From Halomonas sp. SpR1 (GTDB lineage Bacteria; Pseudomonadota; Gammaproteobacteria; Pseudomonadales; Halomonadaceae): a DNA stretch of 64,000 bases. The position numbers were made by a program, and so were the translations under genes. This document shows, in pieces, positions 1 through 8,542 of the stretch (position 1 is the first letter of the stretch; the number at the start of each line of letters is the position of its first letter). Below the pieces are notes generated by a model. It ran no database searches. It was not told the DNA's origin and saw only the letters and a program-made list of their open reading frames with translations. The stretch covers positions 87,844-151,843 of the forward strand of contig NZ_JAUAMB010000009.1 in assembly GCF_031010175.1 (NCBI RefSeq). The letters are read 5' to 3'.

Positions 1-698
1 TGCTGAACCTGGTCGCGAAGACGGGCAGCTTCCTCAAAATTGAGCGCCTGGCTGGCCGTTTCCATCGCTTCCATCAGTTCCTGAGTCACACTTTCACTTT
101 TGCCCTCCAGACACATCACGGCGTGTTCGAGGTCACGGCGGTAGTCTTCGGCGGAAATGTAGTCGACGCAGGGGGCGCTACAGCGCTGTATCTGATACTG
201 CAAGCAGGGGCGCGAGCGGTGGGCAAAGACACTATCCTCGCAGTTGCGGATACGAAATATTTTTTGCATCAGCGCTAAGCTTTCACGCACAGCACCACTG
301 CTGGGGTAGGGGCCTAGGTAGCGGCCATCGTCGCTGCGTTGCCGGGCGCGCTTATACTCAAGTGCCGGGTAGGGGTGGCGATCAGTGACAAATACAAACG
401 GATAGGACTTATCGTCTCGAAGCAGAATATTATAGGGCGGGCGCAGCTGTTTGATCAGTGTCTGTTCGAGCAGAAGCGCTTCAGTTTCCGTGCGCGTGAC
501 GGTTACCTGAATATCGGCGATGCGGCCCACCATGGCCTGGGTTTTGGTATTCAACTGGCCACGAAAGTAGCTGGCAAGGCGCGCTTTCAAACGCTTTGCT
601 TTGCCTACATAGAGGGTATTGCTTTGTTCGTCGAGCATACGGTAAACCCCTGGTGAGGAGCTTACCGAGCTCAAGAACTGTTTTGAATCAAAGGTCAT
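1..698 (-). CDS. uvrC: UvrABC system protein C, N-terminal part (cut by window edge)
   Basis: This is the N-terminal ~232 residues of the nucleotide-excision-repair endonuclease subunit UvrC; the rest lies left of base 1. Reading leftward from the ATG at 698-696, the protein opens with the GIY-YIG-type nuclease region ([12 protein letters not shown], then [14 protein letters not shown]). It continues through the conserved DDKSYPF and a cysteine segment ([15 protein letters not shown]) and reaches the start of the UVR region ([14 protein letters not shown]). UvrC makes the 3' and 5' incisions around UvrB-bound lesions. It follows the response-regulator gene upstream by 41 bases on the same strand, the classic uvrY-uvrC arrangement of gammaproteobacteria, so co-transcription is likely. 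The assignment is secure. Confidence 0.95.
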   Translation of the reverse strand, partial: MTFDSKQFLSSVSSSPGVYRMLDEQSNTLYVGKAKRLKARLASYFRGQLNTKTQAMVGRIADIQVTVTRTETEALLLEQTLIKQLRPPYNILLRDDKSYPFVFVTDRHPYPALEYKRARQRSDDGRYLGPYPSSGAVRESLALMQKIFRIRNCEDSVFAHRSRPCLQYQIQRCSAPCVDYISAEDYRRDLEHAVMCLEGKSESVTQELMEAMETASQALNFEEAARLRDQVQ

Positions 699-739
699 AT
701 CAGCGTGTCGGTACCCGATAACAGCAGGGGAAGGTGGGG

Positions 740-1390
740 TTATATTTGGGTAGCGTCAAACCCCTCGACCAGCCCGTGACGGAGTGCTAAGTGGGTAAGC
801 TCAACGTCGGTGGCTACCGGTAGTTTATCAAAGAGTCGATAGCGATAGGTGTTTACCGTTTTAGGACTTAAATGCAGGCGGTCAGAGATATCTTGCACGC
901 GCTGGCAGTTCACAATCATAAGGGCAATCTGTAGCTCTCGGTGAGAGAGGTGGCTAAACGGATTATCCTCATCGGTAAAGTGTGACATGGCCAGCCGCTG
1001 GGCAATTTCTTGACTGACATAACGCCGGCCGTGGAAGACCTGACGGATGGCATCGGTCATTTCTGTGGCATCTGCGCCTTTGCTTAAAAAGCCTGAGGCA
1101 CCCGCTTCGAGCATGCGGCGCAATACGCTGTCTTCCATGTGCGCGGTCAAGATTAGAACCTTGGCGTCTTTCATGCTGCGGTTAATCCGTCGAGTGGCTT
1201 CAAGCCCGCCGATGCCCGGCATGCGAATGTCCATTAGCACAATGTCGGGCTTTAAGTGGCGACACTGTGTTACGGCACTTTCGCCATCGTCGACTTCGCC
1301 CACAATTTTAATGTCACACTCTTCGTTTAGCAGGTGAGCAATGCTCGTTCTTACTAGGTGATGATCATCGGCTATAAGTACAGTGATCAA
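740..1390 (-). CDS. uvrY: UvrY/GacA/SirA-family response regulator
   Basis: 216-residue NarL/FixJ-type response regulator. An N-terminal receiver holds the acidic pocket ADDH, the phospho-acceptor aspartate in VLMDIRMPG and the lysine in FLSKGA. A C-terminal LuxR-type HTH carries [13 protein letters not shown] and [17 protein letters not shown]. Its position directly before uvrC identifies it as the GacA/UvrY orthologue, normally paired with a BarA/GacS kinase and controlling small RNAs of the Csr/Rsm system (family knowledge; neither the kinase nor the sRNAs are in the window). The start is a TTG at 1390-1388, with AGGAG eight bases upstream and an N-terminus ([10 protein letters not shown]) matching UvrY; no ATG fits better. 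Confidence 0.93.
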   Translation of the reverse strand: MITVLIADDHHLVRTSIAHLLNEECDIKIVGEVDDGESAVTQCRHLKPDIVLMDIRMPGIGGLEATRRINRSMKDAKVLILTAHMEDSVLRRMLEAGASGFLSKGADATEMTDAIRQVFHGRRYVSQEIAQRLAMSHFTDEDNPFSHLSHRELQIALMIVNCQRVQDISDRLHLSPKTVNTYRYRLFDKLPVATDVELTHLALRHGLVEGFDATQI

Positions 1391-1506
1391 TGGACAGGCT
1401 CCTGCATGGAAACATCATGGGCTCAGGCGTTGGCCTTGTACTCTATGCATAGAGTGCCACAGCTTACGACAAAGGAGAATTAGTTGGCCGCAGTTGGGGC
1501 AAAAAC

Positions 1507-1560
1507 TTGACCGAGATAAATGTTCATCGTAGTATCCGCCTCGCTGTCGGAAAGACAGCG
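1507..1560 (+). promoter_or_regulatory. Promoter and leader hairpin of tRNA-Ala gene
   Basis: A sigma70-type promoter is readable: TTGACC at 1507-1512, a 17-base spacer and TAGTAT at 1530-1535. A GC-rich discriminator (CCGCCTC) follows, as expected for a stable-RNA promoter under growth-rate or stringent control. The 5' leader then holds a 7-bp hairpin (CGCTGTC, loop GGAAA, GACAGCG; 1542-1560) ending three bases before the tRNA; it is probably removed during 5' maturation. Confidence 0.7.
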
Positions 1561-1563
1561 CAT

Positions 1564-1639
1564 GGGGCCTTAGCTCAGCTGGGAGAGCGCAACACTGGCA
1601 GTGTTGAGGTCAGCGGTTCGATCCCGCTAGGCTCCACCA
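1564..1639 (+). tRNA. tRNA-Ala (anticodon GGC)
   Basis: Complete 76-nt cloverleaf with encoded CCA. The acceptor stem GGGGCCT/AGGCTCC contains the G3:U70 wobble pair, the alanine identity element. The D arm is GCTC-AGCTGGGA-GAGC, the anticodon stem CAACA/TGTTG with loop CTGGCAG (anticodon GGC, reading GCC/GCU), and the T arm AGCGG-TTCGATC-CCGCT. It is a single-gene transcript with its own promoter and terminator. Confidence 0.98.
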
Positions 1640-1663
1640 CTATTTTGCTTTACCAAGATTCCA

Positions 1664-1697
1664 GAAAAAAGCCTCGTTTAACAACGAGGCTTTTTTT
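1664..1697. terminator. Bidirectional intrinsic terminator (tRNA-Ala / argF)
   Basis: A perfect stem AGCCTCGTT/AACGAGGCT with a four-base loop (1670-1691) is flanked by an A-run on the left and a T-run on the right. It can therefore terminate the rightward tRNA transcript and the leftward argF transcript, which ends at 1717. Confidence 0.9.
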
Positions 1698-1716
1698 CGA
1701 CCTTAAAAGCTGATTA

Positions 1717-2637
1717 TTACTCAGCGATTTTTCCCAATAGTAAAAATTCAATCAGTGCTTTTTGTGCATGCAGGCGATTGCCCGCTTCCTGCCAAACCAC
1801 GGCCCGTGGGTCGTCGAGCAGGGTGTGGCTAATCTCTTCACCGCGATGAGCGGGTAGGCAGTGCAGAAAGAGCACGTCTTGGTTGGCTTGGTCGAGCATC
1901 GCTTCGGTAACTTGAAAGCCTGCGAAATCGGCTTCACGCTTTGCCTGCTCTTCCTCCTGGCCCATTGATGCCCAAACGTCGGTGGTGATCAGGTCGACCT
2001 GCTTTACCGCTTCCTGAGGGTCGTGCAGCAGCGTCACTCTATCGCCAGCGGCTGCCATGATATCGGCACGCGGTTCATAGCCCTTCGGGCAGCAGATGCG
2101 TAGGTGAAAATCGAACTGACGGGCGGCGTTGATCCAGGAGTGGCACATATTGTTACCATCACCAATCCATACCGCTGTGCGCCCTTTGACGCTACCGCGA
2201 AGCTCGGTCCAGGTCATTACATCGGCAAGTAGCTGGCAGGGGTGGTAATCATCGCTCAAGGCGTTGATTACCGGTACGCTGCTGGCGCTAGCGTAGGCTT
2301 CCAACCCCGCGTGGGAGAAGGTGCGAATCATTACCGCATCGACCATTTCGGAGAGTACGCGAGCGGTGTCTTCAATTGGCTCGCCTCGACCCAACTGCGT
2401 ATCACGGGGGGAGAGAAATAGTGCGTGGCCGCCAAACTGTGCCATTCCCGTTTCAAATGAAACCCGCGTACGCGTAGACGATTTTTCAAAGATCATCGCC
2501 AGAGTGCGGTTGGGTAATGGAGTATAAACAGGGCCCTGGGCTTTTAGATTGGTTTTGATCGTAATGGCGCGTTGGATCAAATAATCCAGCTCGTCCGGGG
2601 TCAAATCTAGCAGGGTCAGGAAATGGCGTGTCGCCAT
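1717..2637 (-). CDS. argF: Ornithine carbamoyltransferase
   Basis: 306-residue ornithine transcarbamylase, a cytosolic arginine-biosynthesis enzyme that makes citrulline from ornithine and carbamoyl phosphate. The carbamoyl-phosphate-binding SSTRTR loop lies near residue 53, HPCQLLADV near 132 and the active-site [10 protein letters not shown] near 259, all intact. The length matches the family. It is a single gene running convergently toward tRNA-Ala with a shared terminator. Members of this length are usually anabolic ArgF rather than catabolic ArcB; no arc genes are nearby. Confidence 0.97.
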   Translation of the reverse strand: MATRHFLTLLDLTPDELDYLIQRAITIKTNLKAQGPVYTPLPNRTLAMIFEKSSTRTRVSFETGMAQFGGHALFLSPRDTQLGRGEPIEDTARVLSEMVDAVMIRTFSHAGLEAYASASSVPVINALSDDYHPCQLLADVMTWTELRGSVKGRTAVWIGDGNNMCHSWINAARQFDFHLRICCPKGYEPRADIMAAAGDRVTLLHDPQEAVKQVDLITTDVWASMGQEEEQAKREADFAGFQVTEAMLDQANQDVLFLHCLPAHRGEEISHTLLDDPRAVVWQEAGNRLHAQKALIEFLLLGKIAE

Positions 2638-2802
2638 AAGGGCTTCTCTCCGCGCAAAAACACTATCCTAGCGATGCCGCAGGGGATGCGCAACGCGAAC
2701 GGCATGCGTAGAATGGCCTCTACACGTTAAAGCCGAGCGCTCTACTCGGGTACTGGTCTTAAGAACCATATTAAGTACTAGTCTCAAGTACTCATTACAA
2801 GG

Positions 2803-2841
2803 GCTAGGTTCACGAGCTAGGTTCAAGAGCAGGGTTCAAGG
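2803..2841. repeat. Three tandem 13-bp repeats upstream of grxD
   Basis: Three adjacent 13-base units (GCTAGGTTCACGA, GCTAGGTTCAAGA, GCAGGGTTCAAGG) lie in the argF-grxD intergenic region (2638-2913). Just left of them a looser repetition of TACTGGTCTTAAG/TACTAGTCTCAAG is visible (~2752-2792). No gene or clear promoter was seen; the tandem pattern suggests replication slippage. Confidence 0.7.
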
Positions 2842-2886
2842 GCCAAGCCAAGTAGATGGGTAAGAGGGTATCGGCCATTGATAAGC

Positions 2887-2916
2887 GAGGAGAATAGTAT
2901 GGAGGAGAATAGTATG
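2887..2916 (+). repeat. Perfect 15-bp tandem duplication of RBS plus start codon
   Basis: The unit GAGGAGAATAGTATG occurs twice in direct succession (2887-2901 and 2902-2916). Each copy contains a Shine-Dalgarno sequence and an ATG in the same frame. The second ATG (2914) is the canonical grxD start. Initiation at the first (2899) would only add five residues (MEENS). Confidence 0.95.
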
Positions 2917-3264
2917 AGCACGACTGCCGAAAACATTCAGCGTCAAATTAGCGAAAATCCGATCCTGATTTACATGAAAGGTTCGCCCCAACTGCCTCAG
3001 TGCGGGTTTTCTGCCCAGACCGTACAAGCGCTGATGAGCTGCGGTGAGCGTTTTGCGTTCGTTAATGTTCTGGATAACCCGGATATTCGCGCCGAGCTGC
3101 CCAAGATTGCTAACTGGCCCACCTTCCCGCAACTGTGGGTTGAAGGCGAGCTGGTGGGTGGCTGCGACATCGTGGTTGAGATGCATCAAAACGGCGAACT
3201 GGAAAAGCTGGTAAAAGCCGCTGCAGAGCGTGCGGGTGCGGCGGAAGGCGGCGATAACGCCTAG
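2914..3264 (+). CDS. grxD: Monothiol glutaredoxin Grx4
   Basis: 116-residue CGFS-type monothiol glutaredoxin. The active site is in LPQCGFSAQ, preceded by the conserved MKGSPQ lysine loop; WPTFPQLWV and GGCDI provide the cis-proline and glutathione-binding elements. Family members bind a glutathione-ligated [2Fe-2S] cluster and serve in Fe-S trafficking, often with BolA. The start at 2914 follows GAGGAG with good spacing; an in-frame ATG at 2899 has its own duplicated RBS, so two N-termini are possible. The gene stands alone upstream of dnaX. Confidence 0.95.
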   Translation: MSTTAENIQRQISENPILIYMKGSPQLPQCGFSAQTVQALMSCGERFAFVNVLDNPDIRAELPKIANWPTFPQLWVEGELVGGCDIVVEMHQNGELEKLVKAAAERAGAAEGGDNA

Positions 3265-3296
3265 GCGTTGTCAAACATTCCGCTTTTTCGTGGCGG

Positions 3297-3325
3297 TTGG
3301 CGGGCTGCGGTGCAACCGCTAGAAT
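3297..3325 (+). promoter_or_regulatory. Likely dnaX promoter
   Basis: TTGGCG (3297-3302), a 17-base spacer and TAGAAT (3320-3325) form a sigma70-like promoter about 100 bases before the dnaX ATG. The resulting leader includes the strong hairpin at 3368-3397. Confidence 0.55.
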
Positions 3326-3367
3326 GGCGCTTGTTCTCGCATCATCTTTGTTTATGCATCGTGGCCT

Positions 3368-3397
3368 TTGCCCCGCGCTGGCGACAGCGCGGGGCAA
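3368..3397 (+). promoter_or_regulatory. Strong GNRA-loop hairpin in the dnaX leader
   Basis: A perfect 13-bp stem (TTGCCCCGCGCTG/CAGCGCGGGGCAA) is closed by a GCGA tetraloop. It lies between the putative promoter and the AGGAAG ribosome-binding site. There is no T-run, so it is not a standard terminator. It may stabilise the 5' end or mark processing; it lacks the conserved 4.5S RNA loop. Confidence 0.7.
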
Positions 3398-3425
3398 GTC
3401 AGCCCGCCGAAGGAAGTACAGCTTC

Positions 3426-5429
3426 ATGAGCTATCAGGTTCTGGCCCGAAAGTGGCGGCCTCGCACATTCCACGAACTTGTGGGCCAGGCCCATGTTCAA
3501 CGCGCCCTGGTCAATGCCCTTGATCAAGGCCGTTTGCACCACGCCTACCTATTTACGGGTACCCGCGGTGTGGGTAAAACCACCTTAGCGCGTATCCTGG
3601 CCAAGTGTTTGAACTGCACCGCCAACGGCCGTGGCGATGAAGGCATTACCTCTACCCCCTGTGGCCAGTGCGACAGCTGCCAGGCAATTGATGAAGGGCG
3701 CTTTGTTGATCTAATTGAGGTCGATGCGGCGTCAAGAACCAAGGTAGAAGATACCCGAGAGCTGCTGGACAACGTCCAGTACGCGCCTACTCAAGGGCGC
3801 TACAAGGTGTACCTGATCGATGAGGTGCATATGCTCTCCACCAGCAGTTTCAATGCGCTGCTGAAAACCTTGGAAGAGCCACCGCCACATGTGAAATTCC
3901 TGCTGGCGACCACCGATCCGCAAAAGCTGCCGCCGACCGTACTCTCGCGCTGCCTCCAATTTACCCTCAAACATATGCCGCCAGAGCGTGTGGTTGAGCA
4001 CCTGACCTATGTGCTGGGTGAAGAGGGCGTTGCATTTGACGAAAGCGCGTTATGGCTATTGGGTAAAGCGGCAGAAGGCTCGATGCGCGATGCCATGAGC
4101 CTAACCGACCAAGCTATTGCGTTTGGCCAGGGGGCTGTGCGTCATGCAGATGTGGCCGCCATGCTAGGCACCTTGGATCATCGTCATATACTTGGGCTGG
4201 CAGAGGCGCTGGCCGATGTGGATGTGCAGCGACTGTTGGGCGAAGTAGCTCAGTTGGCCGAGCAAGGCCCTGACTTTGCTGCGGTGCTGGATGAACTTTC
4301 GAGCATGCTGCATCGGCTGGCGGTGGCGCAGATGGTGCCGGACGCCGTAGATAACAGCCACGGTGATAGTGACGTTATCCTGCAACTAGCGAGTCGTTTC
4401 ACCGCCGAAGACATTCAGCTCTATTACCAAATTGGTATTCAGGGCCGCGGGGATATGGTGCATGCCCCTGATCTGCGCAGCGCGTTAGAGATGACGCTGC
4501 TACGGATGCTGGCGTTTCGCCCTCAGGGCGTGCCGAAACCGCCGCGTACCCCGCTGCCGCTGCGCCGCGAGACATCATCAGAGGCATCAGAACCAACAAC
4601 TGCGGCTGATGCGACGAGTGCACAAGCGTCAGTTGTGGAGGCGGCATCATCAGCGCCGCAGCCCGCGCCAGAAACGGAAGCCCGGCCAGAAGCTCAATCT
4701 GAAGCGCAGCAGTCAAAGCCGCCCGAGCCTCAACCTCAAGCGGTCATGCCTGCCGCTGAAGAGGCGCCGCCGCTGCAAGAGCCACCTCCTTGGACAGTCG
4801 AAGCGGACACAGCAGTGGCAGAGGGGGAGGCTCCCCAGGATACCCCTGAACCCGCGGCGCTGGCTGAGCCGGAACATGCTGTTGAGCCAGAGCCAACAGT
4901 AACACCCGAGCCAGCCTCCGAGCCCGATAATTTAGACCCCGCCACGGAGGCACCCAAAGCTCAATCAGAGGAGCTTTCAGAAACTGTTCCAGAAACCGTT
5001 CCAGAAGCTGTTTCTAAAACCCTGCCAGGCAAGCTGGATAATGCTAAGTGGTTGGAGTATTTCGACTCCCTAGGCTTGGGCGGTTTAACCCGTAACCTGG
5101 CGGGCAACTGCTTGGTTGAAAGCGATGACGGCACGCTGCTGACGCTGCGCTTAGACCCCAGTCAAGAGGCCATGCAGGCGGAAGTGCATCAAACCCGCAT
5201 TGAGCGGGCGTTAAATGAGCAGGGCATGCCACGGCGAATAGCGTTTTACGTGGCCGAGTTGTCTAATAGCCTGGAAACGCCCCGCCAGCGCGAAGAGCGC
5301 CTTAATAAAGAGCGCCATGCTCAGGCGGTTGATCTACTCAACCACGACCCCCATGTACAGAAGTTACAGCAGGCATTTGGTGCAAAGCTGATAGAATCCA
5401 GCGTAAAGCCAGCCGACGCGATACGCTAA
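3426..5429 (+). CDS. dnaX: DNA polymerase III subunit tau (clamp loader)
   Basis: 667-residue clamp-loader ATPase. From the ATG at 3426 (AGGAAG upstream) it starts MSYQVLARKWRPRTF, with Walker A in GTRGVGKTTLARIL, a zinc module of cysteines (CLNC, TPCGQCDSC), Walker B LIDEVHML and the sensor region LLATTDPQKLPPTVLSRC. A long Pro/Glu/Ala-rich linker (about residues 375-540) precedes the C-terminal tau domain that contacts the polymerase. Unlike E. coli, I see no A-AAA-AAG slippery heptamer, so a frameshifted gamma product is not evident. An in-frame upstream extension to 3297 is poor coding sequence and is rejected. ybaB and recR follow, the conserved dnaX-ybaB-recR order. Confidence 0.96.
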   Translation: MSYQVLARKWRPRTFHELVGQAHVQRALVNALDQGRLHHAYLFTGTRGVGKTTLARILAKCLNCTANGRGDEGITSTPCGQCDSCQAIDEGRFVDLIEVDAASRTKVEDTRELLDNVQYAPTQGRYKVYLIDEVHMLSTSSFNALLKTLEEPPPHVKFLLATTDPQKLPPTVLSRCLQFTLKHMPPERVVEHLTYVLGEEGVAFDESALWLLGKAAEGSMRDAMSLTDQAIAFGQGAVRHADVAAMLGTLDHRHILGLAEALADVDVQRLLGEVAQLAEQGPDFAAVLDELSSMLHRLAVAQMVPDAVDNSHGDSDVILQLASRFTAEDIQLYYQIGIQGRGDMVHAPDLRSALEMTLLRMLAFRPQGVPKPPRTPLPLRRETSSEASEPTTAADATSAQASVVEAASSAPQPAPETEARPEAQSEAQQSKPPEPQPQAVMPAAEEAPPLQEPPPWTVEADTAVAEGEAPQDTPEPAALAEPEHAVEPEPTVTPEPASEPDNLDPATEAPKAQSEELSETVPETVPEAVSKTLPGKLDNAKWLEYFDSLGLGGLTRNLAGNCLVESDDGTLLTLRLDPSQEAMQAEVHQTRIERALNEQGMPRRIAFYVAELSNSLETPRQREERLNKERHAQAVDLLNHDPHVQKLQQAFGAKLIESSVKPADAIR

Positions 5430-5496
5430 GCGCTTTTCATTTAGTCGAGACTTTATTAACTAGACAGTTTTAACGACGTATTTTGGAGATCAGGCC

Positions 5497-5823
5497 ATGT
5501 TTAAAGGTGGAATGGGCAACTTGATGCAGCAAGCCCAAGAAATGCAGGAAAAAATGCAGCGCGCCCAGGAAGAGGTCGCTAATACCGAAGTGCAGGGCGA
5601 AGCGGGGGCCGGTATGGTCAAGGTCACCATGAACGGTCGCCACGACGTGTCCAATGTCTCCATTGATCCCAGCGTCATGGAAGAGGACAAAGAGCTACTG
5701 GAGGATTTGCTCGCGGCGGCGGTCAACGACGCGGTGCGCAAACTGGAAGTCAGCTCTAAGCAGAAAATGGAAGAAGCAACGGCGGGTTTAAACCTTCCGC
5801 CCGGCTTTAAGATGCCGTTCTAA
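5497..5823 (+). CDS. ybaB: YbaB/EbfC nucleoid-associated protein
   Basis: 108-residue YbaB/EbfC family DNA-binding protein. It has the typical Met/Gln-rich helical start ([21 protein letters not shown]), a central [18 protein letters not shown] strand region and the C-terminal [10 protein letters not shown]. Homologues are dimers with a tweezer shape that bind DNA. It sits between dnaX and recR, three bases before the recR ATG, consistent with translational coupling. Confidence 0.95.
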   Translation: MFKGGMGNLMQQAQEMQEKMQRAQEEVANTEVQGEAGAGMVKVTMNGRHDVSNVSIDPSVMEEDKELLEDLLAAAVNDAVRKLEVSSKQKMEEATAGLNLPPGFKMPF

Positions 5824-5826
5824 ACA

Positions 5827-6432
5827 ATGCGTTTTTCTCCACTCGTTGAGCAGTTAATGGAGGCGTTTCGCGTGCTTCCCGGCGTTGGGCCCAAAACGGC
5901 TCAGCGCATGGCGATGCATCTGCTTGAGCGCGAGCGGTCAGGTGGCCAGCGGCTTGCTGAGGTTATCCAGCAAGCCATTGAAGAAGTCGGCTACTGTCAG
6001 CGCTGCCGCACGCTCACCGAGGCCGATATTTGCGCGCTATGTGAGAGCCCGCGCCGCGATGATTCGCTGCTATGTGTAGTGGAGTCACCTGCCGATCAAC
6101 TGGCGATTGAGGAGGCAGGTGGCTTTAAAGGGCGCTATTTTGTGCTCCACGGGCACCTTTCGCCGCTGGATGGCGTAGGGCCTGAGTCAATTGGTTTAGA
6201 CTTGCTGGAAGCGCGCGTTGCAGAAGGGCTCATTGAAGAGGTGGTGTTGGCGACTAACCCGACGATTGAGGGTGAAGCGACGGCCCACTACATTGCTTCG
6301 CTGCTATCAGAACACAACGTTAAACTCTCGCGGCTTGCTTATGGCGTCCCCATGGGCGGTGAACTGGAGTACGTTGATGGCGGTACCTTGAGCCGTGCGT
6401 TTAACGGTCGTTTGCCGTTTGCCAGTGAATAA
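5827..6432 (+). CDS. recR: Recombination mediator RecR
   Basis: 201-residue RecR. An N-terminal helix-hairpin-helix ([17 protein letters not shown]) is followed by the four-cysteine zinc finger (CQRC...CALC) and a Toprim domain ([28 protein letters not shown]). With RecO/RecF it loads RecA onto SSB-coated DNA in gap repair. Length and order match the family, and it directly follows ybaB. Confidence 0.97.
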   Translation: MRFSPLVEQLMEAFRVLPGVGPKTAQRMAMHLLERERSGGQRLAEVIQQAIEEVGYCQRCRTLTEADICALCESPRRDDSLLCVVESPADQLAIEEAGGFKGRYFVLHGHLSPLDGVGPESIGLDLLEARVAEGLIEEVVLATNPTIEGEATAHYIASLLSEHNVKLSRLAYGVPMGGELEYVDGGTLSRAFNGRLPFASE

Positions 6433-6479
6433 GCCTACATAAAACGCAAGCGCGGTAGCGTTTGCGCCAACTTGGAAGA

Positions 6480-7616
6480 ATGCTTTTGTCCTCTCTTACC
6501 CCCTCTTATCAATGGCTTGATACCCCAGATGCGCTTGATACGGCATGCGAGGAAGTAGCCGATGCTGCTGTGATCGCTCTGGATACCGAGTTTTTCCGAG
6601 AGAACACCTTTTTTCCAGTCCCTGCGCTGATTCAATTCACCGCGGGTGATGAGGCTTATCTAATTGATCCGGTGGCCGTTCCCTGCACCGATAAATTCCG
6701 CGCCCTGCTGCAGAATAGTGCCATCAAGTTACTGCATTCCTGCAGCGAAGACCTGGAGGTCTTCCAGCACTGGGCAGGCGTATTGCCGGTGCCGTTAATT
6801 GACACCCAGGTGGTGCAGGGTTTTTTGGGCGAAAACCCTGGTATGGGGTATCAAAAGCTGGTCGAATTCTGGATCGGTGAAACCCTGCCTAAAGAGGAGA
6901 CCCGCTCAAACTGGTTAGTGCGCCCACTTTCACCTGCCCAGTGCCACTACGCCGCGCTGGACGTTATCTATCTGTTGAAGGTCTGGACGCTACAGGCGGA
7001 AAAGCTTGCCATGCTGGGGCGCCGCGAGTGGGTGGATGCTGAGTGCGCCAGTCTAATCGAACAGGCGGGTCGCAGCGTTGATAACGACCAGCAGTGGTAC
7101 ACCCGCCAACGCCAACTATGGCGCTTGACGCCCCGCCAGATGGAAGCGTATCGGCTGATGACCACTTGGCGTGAAGGCGAAACACGCCGCCGGGACTTGC
7201 CGCGCAATTGGTTGATTAGCGATAAGCTGCTGTTTGCGATCGCCGAAAAGATGCCCAGCAATCGCTTCGAGCTCGCTGAGGTGGAAGGCATGAAGCCGAT
7301 GCTGATCAAAAAAGAGGGTGATGCACTGCTGGCGATGGTGAAACAGGCCCAGCACTGCAATGAAGCGGCACTGCCCAAGCGCTGGCCAGATCCCATGCAC
7401 CCCACGTTCAAATCGCGCTTTAAAGCACTTAAAAAGGCGGTAACCGCTAAAGCGAATGACTTGGGGGTGGCGCCGGAAATGCTTCTGCGCCGCCGGGATA
7501 TTGAAACGCTGGTGATGCAAGACTTGGCTGGGGAGCCTCTAAGCTGGCCCACCGGTTGGCGGGGTGAGTGTTTGAATGACGCTTTGGCCCAGGCCCTTGA
7601 GGAGCAGCCATCATGA
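6480..7616 (+). CDS. rnd: Ribonuclease D
   Basis: ~378-residue 3'-5' exoribonuclease of the DEDD family acting in tRNA 3' maturation. The exonuclease motifs are IALDTEFFRE (motif I), HSCSEDLEVF (II) and HYAALDVIYLLKVW (III, Y-x3-D). An HRDC domain follows (MEAYRLMTTWREGETRRRDLPRNWL). The start is taken at the ATG at 6480 just after GGAAG; a TTG further upstream is less likely. The stop overlaps the next gene start (ATGA), so ycgL is translationally coupled. Confidence 0.95.
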   Translation: MLLSSLTPSYQWLDTPDALDTACEEVADAAVIALDTEFFRENTFFPVPALIQFTAGDEAYLIDPVAVPCTDKFRALLQNSAIKLLHSCSEDLEVFQHWAGVLPVPLIDTQVVQGFLGENPGMGYQKLVEFWIGETLPKEETRSNWLVRPLSPAQCHYAALDVIYLLKVWTLQAEKLAMLGRREWVDAECASLIEQAGRSVDNDQQWYTRQRQLWRLTPRQMEAYRLMTTWREGETRRRDLPRNWLISDKLLFAIAEKMPSNRFELAEVEGMKPMLIKKEGDALLAMVKQAQHCNEAALPKRWPDPMHPTFKSRFKALKKAVTAKANDLGVAPEMLLRRRDIETLVMQDLAGEPLSWPTGWRGECLNDALAQALEEQPS

Positions 7617-7915
7617 GCGACAAACTGATTTGCGAGGTGTTTAAAAGCTCGCGTAAAGATGAGATGTATTTATACGTCGACAAGCGTCAAGGGTTAGCCG
7701 ACGTCCCAGAGCAACTGCTGGAAACCTTCGGCAAGCCGGTGCCAGTGTTCACCATGCTGTTGACCACTGACAAAAAATTGTCCCGGGTCAACGCGGCAGA
7801 CGTAGTGGAAGGGATTAAAGAGAAAGGGTTCTATCTACAAATGCCGCCCCCTAAAGAGGCCTATTTGCTCGACGTGCACCGTGCCCACGTCGCCTCACAC
7901 TCTGATAAAGCGTAA
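7613..7915 (+). CDS. ycgL: YcgL-domain protein
   Basis: 100-residue YcgL family protein (start CEVFKSSRKDEMYLYVDK, central FGKPVPVFTMLLT, C-terminal GFYLQMPPPKE). The family is small, conserved in gammaproteobacteria and of uncertain function. It overlaps rnd by four bases and precedes acpH by 12, so it is part of an rnd-ycgL-acpH-ycgN transcription unit. Confidence 0.93.
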   Translation: MSDKLICEVFKSSRKDEMYLYVDKRQGLADVPEQLLETFGKPVPVFTMLLTTDKKLSRVNAADVVEGIKEKGFYLQMPPPKEAYLLDVHRAHVASHSDKA

Positions 7916-7927
7916 CCATAACCGGTT

Positions 7928-8503
7928 ATGAATTTTCTTGCCCACGCCTGGTTGGTGAGTGGCGGTAGCGATGATTTTCTCTACGGTAATTTAATTGCCG
8001 ATGGCGTTAAGGGGCGTGATTTAACCGCTTGGCCCGCAGCCACTGCGCTGGGCATTCGTCATCACCGCCGGGTGGATGCCTGGGTGGATAGCCATCCTAG
8101 CGTTGTTAATGCCCGACGGCGAGCGCCAGCGGGGCAGCGACGCTATGCGGGAATAGCGCTGGATATGGTGTGGGATCATTTCCTGGCTCGGGATACGGCG
8201 GGGCGGGCGGATCAGGAGGCGCTAGTTGAGCGCTGCTATCGACTGCTTTCCGCACGGCCCGCGCCGAATCGGCTGGCGGGTATGATGCCGATACTCGTCG
8301 AACACGACTGGCTTAGAGGCTACGCAGACTTTGCCTTCACTTGTCGGGCCGTCGCGGGCATTGGCCGGCGTTTATCAGGCCCCAATCAGTTGGCAGCCTT
8401 AGTGCCGTGGCTGCAGGAGGATTATCAAGCGTTAGAGAACGATTTTCAGACACTCTGGCCAGAGCTAGTGGCTGAATTAAGCCACCAAGATAGATCCCCA
8501 TAA
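7928..8503 (+). CDS. acpH: ACP phosphodiesterase family protein
   Basis: 191-residue AcpH-like protein (DUF479). The N-terminus MNFLAHAWL, the segment GNLIADGVKG and the histidine/aspartate motifs HHRRVDAWVDSHP and DMVWDHFLA match the HD-like ACP hydrolase family, which removes 4'-phosphopantetheine from acyl carrier protein. Length is close to the E. coli enzyme (~193). Physiological activity in this organism is inferred from family only. Confidence 0.85.
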   Translation: MNFLAHAWLVSGGSDDFLYGNLIADGVKGRDLTAWPAATALGIRHHRRVDAWVDSHPSVVNARRRAPAGQRRYAGIALDMVWDHFLARDTAGRADQEALVERCYRLLSARPAPNRLAGMMPILVEHDWLRGYADFAFTCRAVAGIGRRLSGPNQLAALVPWLQEDYQALENDFQTLWPELVAELSHQDRSP

Positions 8504-8542
8504 TAAAGTGTTTAACCGTGATAACGAGGCAGGAGAGACACG

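Noticed and set aside
3265..3425. 4.5S RNA gene (ffs) upstream of dnaX
   Set aside because: A strong hairpin is present, but the conserved GGAAGGAAGCAGCC-type apical loop of SRP RNA is missing; only the dnaX RBS resembles AGGAAG.
4399..4957. Open frames antisense to the dnaX linker
   Set aside because: Produced by the repetitive Pro/Glu/Ala coding of dnaX; low-complexity translations with no features.
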